A DNA stretch of 10,256 nucleotides, from positions 1 through 10,256 of the forward strand of contig DQGF01000171.1 of the NCBI GenBank assembly GCA_003525045.1, given 5' to 3'. The DNA is from Pseudomonas sp. GTDB taxonomy: Bacteria; Pseudomonadota; Gammaproteobacteria; Pseudomonadales; Pseudomonadaceae. The notes beneath the pieces were generated by a model. The model worked only from the letters and a program-made list of their open reading frames with translations, made no database searches and was not told the DNA's origin. Below, in pieces: positions 6,408-10,256 of the stretch (position 1 is the stretch's first letter; each line of letters opens with the position of its first letter). The position numbers were made by a program, and so were the translations under genes.

Positions 6408-8771
6408 ATGATACTTAGAGTTACCGGCGTTATCCTGGCACTTATAGGGATCGCCACCTTATATATGGGAGGCCAATTGATCCTCGTCGGAGGTTCGCCG
6501 GCCTACGCGATTATTGCGGTCTGCCTCCTGATCACTGCCGTGCTCCTGTTCATGAGGAAGCGGGCTGCGCTGACATTCTATGCCGCTGTCATGTGGGCGA
6601 TACTGATCTGGATCATAGCGGAGGTCGGCTTCGATAAGTGGCAATGGATACCCCGGGGCGATCTCTTCGCGCTGATTGGTTTCTGGTTGGCCCTCCCATG
6701 GGTAACGCGCGCCTTGTACGCCGGCGAGAACAAAAAGTTTCATCCGGTGTTGGGCGGGACAGTTGCGGTCATGATGGTGCTCGTTGTCGGGATCATGTTC
6801 TATGACCCCTACCCTCATCAGGGCGAAATTTCCAATCCCGTGATCAGTCAGAAAACCGATGCCCCCTCCGAGGATTGGACTGCCTATGGTGGCACCAATG
6901 AAGGACAGCGATTCTCGAAGCTCGATAAAGTAAACGCCACTAACGTCAAGGATCTGCAAGTCGCGTGGGAATACCATACGGGCGACCTTCGGGATCCAGC
7001 TAAGGATGCAAGCGAGTACACCTTCGAGGCCACACCGCTCAAGGTCAACAACCGACTGTACATCTGCACTGCGCACAATGAAGTTCATGCCTTGGACCCT
7101 ATCTCCGGCAAGCTGGCCTGGAAATACGAGCCGACAAAAGACCCCTCGTATCTGGTACAGCACCAGACATGTCGCGGCGTCAGTTATTATTCAACGGCCA
7201 ACAGTGAGACTGCCGCGCCCGCCTCCAGCGGCCAATGCCAAAAGCGCATTATCACCACGACGGCTACTGCGAAGCTGATTGCGCTGGATGCCGACACTGG
7301 CAAACCCTGTACCGATTTCGGCCAGGACGGTGTAGTCGACCTCACGGCAAACATGGGACCACTGCGACCGCACGCACTGATGCAGACGGCAGCTCCCCTG
7401 GTGGCGGGTGACCTGGTGATTCTGGGCGGCTCGGTGATGGACAACGGCTATAACAGCGGCAATCCGTCCGGTGTGATTCGCGCCTACAACGTCATGACCG
7501 GCAAGCTCGTCTGGAATTTTGATCCCGAAACTCCGGATCACACCTCCCCGATCGATCCGGCTGGACAATACAAGCAAGATACCCCTATTGCTTGGGCGAC
7601 CCTGAGTGCGGATATCAAAAACAATCTCGTTTACGTGCCTTTCGGAAATGCCTCCCCCGATGAGCTGGGGCTGCAACGCAACGAAGACAGCAACGTTGAA
7701 AAGTTTCGAGATACGCTGGTGGCCCTGGATCTCAAAACCGGTGCCTTCAAATGGAAATTCCAAACGTCCAATAACGATCTTTGGGATCGAGACAACCCGT
7801 CCCAACCTTCCATTATGGATATCGGGCCCAAAGGACAAGAACAGCCTGCGATTTTGCTGCCGACCAAGGTAGGCAATATCTTCGTATTGAATCGACTCAC
7901 CGGCGAGCCCATTGTGCCCGTGGATCAAGTCGCAGTGTCTGATAAGGGCGGTGTGAACGGCGAGCGTTTTGCCAAGACTCAACCGGTATCGCGTCTCAAC
8001 TTTATCCCTGAACCCCTGAAAGAAAGCTCCATGTGGGGGCTGACCCCTTTTGACCAGATGTCTTGCCGCATCGCCTATAACCAGCTGAATTACACCGGGA
8101 ACCCTTGGACCCCTTCCAGCGAAACGGGCTCTCTGATCTTTCCTGGCAATATCGGTGCCTTCAACTGGGGCTCGATTGCCGTGGATCCGCAACGCCAGAT
8201 TGCGATCGGAGCCCCGGTACGTTTGGCTTACAAATATACGTTGATCAAGCGTGATGCGAACACTCAGGAAAAACGCCTGTTCACCGCGGATAAAACACCG
8301 TATTGGAATGAGAACTTCCAAGGTGATTACGCGATCAACATCAAGCAATTTGCGTCCGGCCTGGGCATTCCTTGCATCGCACCACCGTGGGGTCGAATGG
8401 TCGGCGTCGACCTGCTCACTGGTAAGACCCAATGGATGCGTCGTATCGGTACCACCAAGAACCTGAAGACGTCGTTCTTGCCTGGGGCTTTCCCTATCGG
8501 TTTGCCAATGGGCATGGTTGCTCACGGTGGCCCGCTGGTGACAGCAGGTGGTGTCGTGTTCCATGCGGCCACCGCGGATAACTTCATTCGCGCGTATGAC
8601 ATCAATAGCGGGGACCTGCTTTGGCAATATGAGCTGCCCGCGGGTGGGCAGGCTACTCCATCGACCTATGTCGGTGAGGATGGCAGCCAGTACATTGTCA
8701 TTTCTGCTGGCGGTCATGGTTCGCTTGGAACGACCTTGGGCGACAGTGTCATCGCTTTCAAATTGAAATAA
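6408..8771 (+). CDS. Membrane-bound PQQ-dependent dehydrogenase, glucose/quinate/shikimate family
   Basis: The 787-aa product (E. coli Gcd is about 796) oxidises a sugar, cyclic polyol or hydroxy acid at the periplasmic face and passes electrons to ubiquinone. About five transmembrane helices fill residues 4-132. An eight-bladed quinoprotein propeller follows from DWTAYGGTNEGQRFS (about 156) to the end. Motifs that align with E. coli Gcd: QHQTCRG with H252 (Gcd H262), DLWD with D460 (catalytic D466), PTKVGNIFVLNR with K487 (K493), LGIPCIAPPWG (652-662), LPAGGQATPSTY (743-754) and ISAGGHGS with H770. The His-His just before DLWD in Gcd is N455-N456 here, and the stretch around 600-650 also diverges. 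The enzyme may therefore prefer quinate, shikimate or another polyol; the upstream porin fits either. AAGAGG sits 6 bases before the ATG. No PQQ synthesis gene is in the window. Family is certain, substrate open (gcd versus quiA), so no symbol is given. Confidence 0.92.
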   Translation: MILRVTGVILALIGIATLYMGGQLILVGGSPAYAIIAVCLLITAVLLFMRKRAALTFYAAVMWAILIWIIAEVGFDKWQWIPRGDLFALIGFWLALPWVTRALYAGENKKFHPVLGGTVAVMMVLVVGIMFYDPYPHQGEISNPVISQKTDAPSEDWTAYGGTNEGQRFSKLDKVNATNVKDLQVAWEYHTGDLRDPAKDASEYTFEATPLKVNNRLYICTAHNEVHALDPISGKLAWKYEPTKDPSYLVQHQTCRGVSYYSTANSETAAPASSGQCQKRIITTTATAKLIALDADTGKPCTDFGQDGVVDLTANMGPLRPHALMQTAAPLVAGDLVILGGSVMDNGYNSGNPSGVIRAYNVMTGKLVWNFDPETPDHTSPIDPAGQYKQDTPIAWATLSADIKNNLVYVPFGNASPDELGLQRNEDSNVEKFRDTLVALDLKTGAFKWKFQTSNNDLWDRDNPSQPSIMDIGPKGQEQPAILLPTKVGNIFVLNRLTGEPIVPVDQVAVSDKGGVNGERFAKTQPVSRLNFIPEPLKESSMWGLTPFDQMSCRIAYNQLNYTGNPWTPSSETGSLIFPGNIGAFNWGSIAVDPQRQIAIGAPVRLAYKYTLIKRDANTQEKRLFTADKTPYWNENFQGDYAINIKQFASGLGIPCIAPPWGRMVGVDLLTGKTQWMRRIGTTKNLKTSFLPGAFPIGLPMGMVAHGGPLVTAGGVVFHAATADNFIRAYDINSGDLLWQYELPAGGQATPSTYVGEDGSQYIVISAGGHGSLGTTLGDSVIAFKLK

Positions 8772-8780
8772 CCACTCACG

Positions 8781-8804
8781 AGGCCGTGCACTGCATGGCC
8801 TTTC
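8781..8804 (+). terminator. Probable terminator after the PQQ dehydrogenase gene
   Basis: AGGCCGTG (8781-8788) pairs with CATGGCCT (8794-8801), including one G-T pair, around a 5-base loop. A short TTTC follows. It lies 9 bases after the stop codon. The T-run is short, so termination may be partial. Confidence 0.5.
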
Positions 8805-8833
8805 AAGTCGCTGATTTCGGCACAGGGTGCTGA

Positions 8834-8998
8834 GCAGCGACCGCTGTCTGCACTCGACGGAGTCGTTTCTCTGAAACCCGTGCGGGCAAGAACGACCTGA
8901 CGGTCAGCTTTATGCGCAACGGCCAACATGCCGAGGACGCCATTCGGCAAGTGGACGTTCTGACTCTGGGGCGACCGTTTTATGCTATATTTTATTAG
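8834..8998 (+). other. Intergenic stretch with an unrecognised open frame, possible gene remnant
   Basis: From 8834 to the TAG at 8996-8998 one frame is open but has no credible start. Its middle reads like coding sequence (for example RAGKNDLTVSF and AEDAIRQVDVL) and has GC-rich composition, while the DNA turns AT-rich from about 8978 on. I do not recognise the protein. It may be the tail of a lost gene or chance. Confidence 0.2.
8983..8991 (+). promoter_or_regulatory. Extended -10 promoter candidate for the small exported protein gene
   Basis: TGCTATATT fits an extended -10 element (TG-N-TATATT) at the start of the AT-rich leader, 58 bases before the ATG. No strong -35 box is seen 17 bases upstream, which is tolerated by extended -10 promoters. 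The terminator-like hairpin after the previous gene supports a separate transcript. Confidence 0.4.
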
Positions 8999-9048
8999 CT
9001 AAGTTCGCTTACTGCTATTTTGCTTTTTCAATAGAAGAGGACTAAATA

Positions 9049-9306
9049 ATGAAGCGTAAAATGATCTATGGATTGCTGTTGTTATCAGTATCTTTCGGTC
9101 TGCAAGCGGCGGATAGCGACACGTGCTCAAATGATATTAAATCGCTTGAAAATATCATGAACAGTTACGGACCAACTAACGACATCTATAAACTTGTAAC
9201 AGAGAACATTAAACAGGCAAAAGCGGCCCAGGCTAGTGGGGATAATGAAAAATGCATTGCAATCACCTCAATGACGCTTGCAAAGCTCAAACACTACAAT
9301 AAATAG
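9049..9306 (+). CDS. Small exported two-cysteine helical protein of unknown function
   Basis: I do not recognise this 85-aa protein. It starts with a textbook Sec signal (MKRK, then a hydrophobic run to GLQA; likely cleavage after A20 or A21), leaving a mature periplasmic protein of about 65 residues. The mature part has exactly two cysteines, C26 and C69, one near each end, and otherwise Lys-, Asn- and Ala-rich segments that look like two or three helices (SLENIMNSYG, KLVTENIKQAKAAQ, CIAITSMTLAKLKHY). A disulfide-closed helical hairpin is a reasonable inference. AAGAGGA (9035-9041) lies 7 bases before the ATG, so expression is credible. The gene is clearly more AT-rich than the catabolic genes to its left, suggesting a different history. 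It stands alone between a terminator-like hairpin and a stretch without intact genes. Confidence 0.8.
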   Translation: MKRKMIYGLLLLSVSFGLQAADSDTCSNDIKSLENIMNSYGPTNDIYKLVTENIKQAKAAQASGDNEKCIAITSMTLAKLKHYNK

Positions 9307-9487
9307 TTTGCCGAATTTCAGTCGGGGCGCTTTTAAGTTATCCGCGTGACTGGCGTTACTGACGCCAGCCATGCGGTGTTTGTATCGCTACTGATCATTT
9401 CGCGTTAAAAGCCTACCGCCCTAACCTACTCGCCCCACTCGTAACTTTTGGCAGTCGCGGAGTAGTCCGACCCTATCCAAGGCTTAA
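9307..9487. other. Intergenic stretch with a short hairpin and no gene seen
   Basis: No credible coding frame was found on either strand. A perfect 7-bp hairpin, CTGGCGT (9350-9356) with ACGCCAG (9362-9368) and a 5-base loop, could help end transcription from either side. There is no T-tract on either strand, so it is not called a terminator. Confidence 0.4.
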
Positions 9488-9616
9488 TTAGAAATAAATC
9501 AGGGTTTCGATCATGGCTCCGAGGCGGTCCCGGTCCCGACCATTACCATAGGGTCGGTCATGATCTTTAGGGTCAAACCAGTCGTAGCGGAGTTCCGGTC
9601 GCAGTGACATTTTTGC
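9488..9616 (-). pseudogene. C-terminal remnant of a second BBP2-like porin gene
   Basis: Read on the minus strand, this frame encodes about 42 residues including SLRPELRYDWFD, RPYGNGRDRDRLG and a terminal LIYF, then TAA (complement of 9488-9490). It aligns without gaps to the last 37 residues of the intact porin at 3410-4771 with about 20 identities by eye: RPE-RYD-FD, P-G-GRDR, L and the final E-L-YF are shared. The rest of the barrel and the signal peptide are missing, so this is a relic. Diverged bases show it is not a recent copy of the neighbouring gene; it more likely belonged to a different, related catabolic operon. It joins the fragment at about 9604-9725 in another frame. Confidence 0.72.
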
Positions 9617-9725
9617 GTAATAGAGGTTGAAGCGCCTCTGCGCGTTTGATCAGCTCCGCGATGCTGGGTGCAGGCGCGATTGCAGCGAGCGTGCTGACGT
9701 CTTGGAAAATCACTTCTGAGCTCAT
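9604..9725 (-). pseudogene. N-terminal remnant, probably of an acyl-CoA-dehydrogenase-like flavin monooxygenase
   Basis: On the minus strand an ATG (complement of 9723-9725) has GAGG 5 bases upstream. It opens a frame reading MSSEVIFQDVS, then PSIAELIKRAEALQPLLRKN. The pattern AELI-RAEAL-PLLR resembles the N-terminal helix of group D flavin monooxygenases of the acyl-CoA-dehydrogenase fold (HsaA and p-hydroxyphenylacetate hydroxylase oxygenase type); this is pattern memory, not a search. After about 40 residues the similarity stops, the frame continues only to a TGA near 9573, and the overlapping frame becomes a porin C-terminus. This is the expected result of a deletion joining the first gene of an operon to its porin gene. 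A divergent TetR-type gene upstream fits such an operon. The family is tentative; the broken state is well supported. Confidence 0.45.
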
Positions 9726-10004
9726 ACCGACCTCGAATGTCACAATGTACAAAAATGTCATTTATAAATTCCGGGTAAGCGAATCCCTCCGGCGAGCACA
9801 GCTGCAGCGCGCAAAGCGGATCACAAACCAGGTTTTGGTTTTCGTTGGACGGTCAGACTGTCAATGCTGGCGACAGACCGTTATCGATGACTTTTGAAAA
9901 CCGTGACATGCCAATGCGAACGAGCGCAAGGCGACGTTGGATGAGGTCGGGCGGCGGGATGGGAGGGGTTGAACATTTTCGTCTCCTATTATTTTTATGA
10001 CGAT

Positions 10005-10021
10005 ATTGTCATTACGACAAT
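10005..10021. promoter_or_regulatory. 17-bp palindrome, candidate TetR-family operator
   Basis: ATTGTCATTACGACAAT has perfect 6-bp arms (ATTGTC/GACAAT) around five bases. Its size and symmetry suit a TetR-family dimer, and the matching regulator gene starts 120 bases downstream. Half-site-like copies follow at 10075-10089 (TTGTCATTATGAAAA) and 10102-10116 (TTGTCACTCTGAAGC). Confidence 0.5.
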
Positions 10022-10042
10022 GTTGTTTAATGTAGGACAAGA

Positions 10043-10070
10043 ATTTGGACCGCACAAGGTTTATTTGGAC
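10043..10070 (+). repeat. ATTTGGAC direct repeat with 20-bp period
   Basis: ATTTGGAC occurs at 10043-10050 and 10063-10070, start to start 20 bases, about two helical turns, so bound proteins would face the same side. It sits between the palindrome and the candidate promoter of the TetR-type gene. Confidence 0.4.
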
Positions 10071-10074
10071 ATAT

Positions 10075-10101
10075 TTGTCATTATGAAAAATAACCTATAA
10101 A
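10075..10101 (+). promoter_or_regulatory. Candidate promoter of the TetR-type gene, overlapping a TGTCA site
   Basis: TTGTCA (10075-10080) and TATAAA (10096-10101) resemble -35 and -10 boxes, but the spacing is 15 rather than 17 bases. Both overlap or adjoin the TGTCA motifs, which would suit negative autoregulation. This is a tentative call. Confidence 0.3.
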
Positions 10102-10140
10102 TTGTCACTCTGAAGCCACGTCATCGCCTGAGGCTAGACC

Positions 10141-10256
10141 GTGCAAACACTAGAAACAGCCCCTGCCCTCTCGGACCACCGTCCTAAAGTCGCCAGGAAA
10201 AAACGTCAAGTCATGCGCAGCAAATTGCTTGATGCGGCGATGCGCGTGTTTGCAGC
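10141..10256 (+). CDS. TetR/AcrR-family transcriptional regulator, N-terminal part only
   Basis: An in-frame TAG at 10135-10137 closes the frame upstream. GTG 10141 has GAGG (10130-10133) 7 bases before it and is the best start. The 38 visible residues comprise a basic N-terminal arm (RPKVARKKRQ, 14-23) and then the first helix of a TetR DNA-binding domain, RSKLLDAAMRVFA (26-38), with its typical LL-AA--VFA spacing. The helix-turn-helix and ligand domain lie beyond the right edge. Such regulators usually repress a neighbouring or divergent operon until a small molecule binds. Here the divergent partner is the broken gene at 9488-9725, so its original target may be lost, although it may still control itself or distant genes. 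An alternative start at ATG 10213 would remove the arm and lacks a good ribosome site. Confidence 0.75.
   Translation, partial: MQTLETAPALSDHRPKVARKKRQVMRSKLLDAAMRVFA

Larger units (their letters stand above)
9739..10107. promoter_or_regulatory. Divergent control region with clustered TGTCA motifs
   Basis: TGTCA occurs on the + strand at 9739, 9756, 9859, 10007, 10076 and 10103. About 0.4 would be expected by chance in this length. Several share a longer form, TTGTCAYT. The stretch contains no credible gene: frames here on both strands are short, lack ribosome sites and resemble nothing known. Its right part (about 9970-10110) is AT-rich. It lies between the start of the minus-strand relic and the TetR-type gene, the usual place for a shared operator. 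A bulged hairpin (ACGGT/ACCGT with CTGTC/GACAG) spans 9849-9881. Confidence 0.45.

Noticed and set aside
7191..8717. 508-codon open frame on the minus strand
   Set aside because: It lies fully antisense to the well-supported PQQ dehydrogenase, has no recognisable domains, and is a usual by-product of GC-rich codon bias.
9646..9897. 83-codon open frame on the plus strand
   Set aside because: It overlaps the minus-strand relic and the control region, has no ribosome site and an unconvincing protein sequence.
9861..10055. 64-codon open frame on the minus strand
   Set aside because: It runs through the palindrome and AT-rich control region, with no ribosome site or recognisable motif.
1..10256. 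CRISPR arrays, tRNA or rRNA genes, insertion sequences
   Set aside because: No regularly spaced long repeats, no tRNA-like cloverleaf or rRNA sequence, and no transposase or terminal inverted repeats were found by reading.

Overview
The window looks like a chromosomal stretch from a Pseudomonas or close relative. The reasons are GC-rich codon use, an OprB porin next to a membrane quinoprotein dehydrogenase, and an aromatic meta-cleavage operon with its own outer-membrane channel. The organism call is inference from gene content and style; no phylogenetic test was possible.

Left region (3-4771, all +): four genes that read as one catabolic operon entering from the left edge. They are the C-terminal part of a fumarylacetoacetate hydrolase (FAH) family enzyme, a two-domain type I extradiol dioxygenase (VOC superfamily), an MhpA-like class A flavin monooxygenase, and an outer-membrane beta-barrel porin. 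Together they suggest uptake, ring hydroxylation, ring cleavage and cleavage product processing of a phenolic compound. From memory, the FAH/extradiol/flavoprotein set recalls the dntG/dntD/dntB (trihydroxytoluene) and mhqA/mhqB (methylhydroquinone) pathways. The first two intergenic gaps contain strong GC-rich hairpins without a T-tract.

Middle region (about 4780-8804, +): a 200-base control region with four tandem 9-bp units, then an OprB-type porin and a 787-aa membrane-bound PQQ-dependent dehydrogenase of the glucose/quinate/shikimate family. A hairpin lies between the two genes and a terminator-like hairpin follows them. The likely logic is porin entry of a sugar or cyclic polyol, then oxidation at the periplasmic face with electrons passed to ubiquinone. 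The dehydrogenase keeps the key PQQ-site residues, but the His-His next to the catalytic Asp in E. coli Gcd is Asn-Asn, so glucose should not be assumed to be the substrate.

Right region (8805-10256): a lone AT-rich gene for a small exported two-cysteine protein, then about 830 bases without an intact gene. This stretch is not empty. On the minus strand it holds a gene scar: a plausible start and N-terminus of an acyl-CoA-dehydrogenase-like flavin monooxygenase runs, out of frame, into the C-terminal end and stop codon of a second porin related to the one at 3410-4771. This looks like a second, divergently transcribed catabolic operon collapsed by deletion. Its control region appears to remain: six TGTCA motifs, a 17-bp palindrome and a 20-bp-spaced direct repeat lie between the scar and a TetR-family regulator that starts with GTG at 10141 and runs off the right edge.
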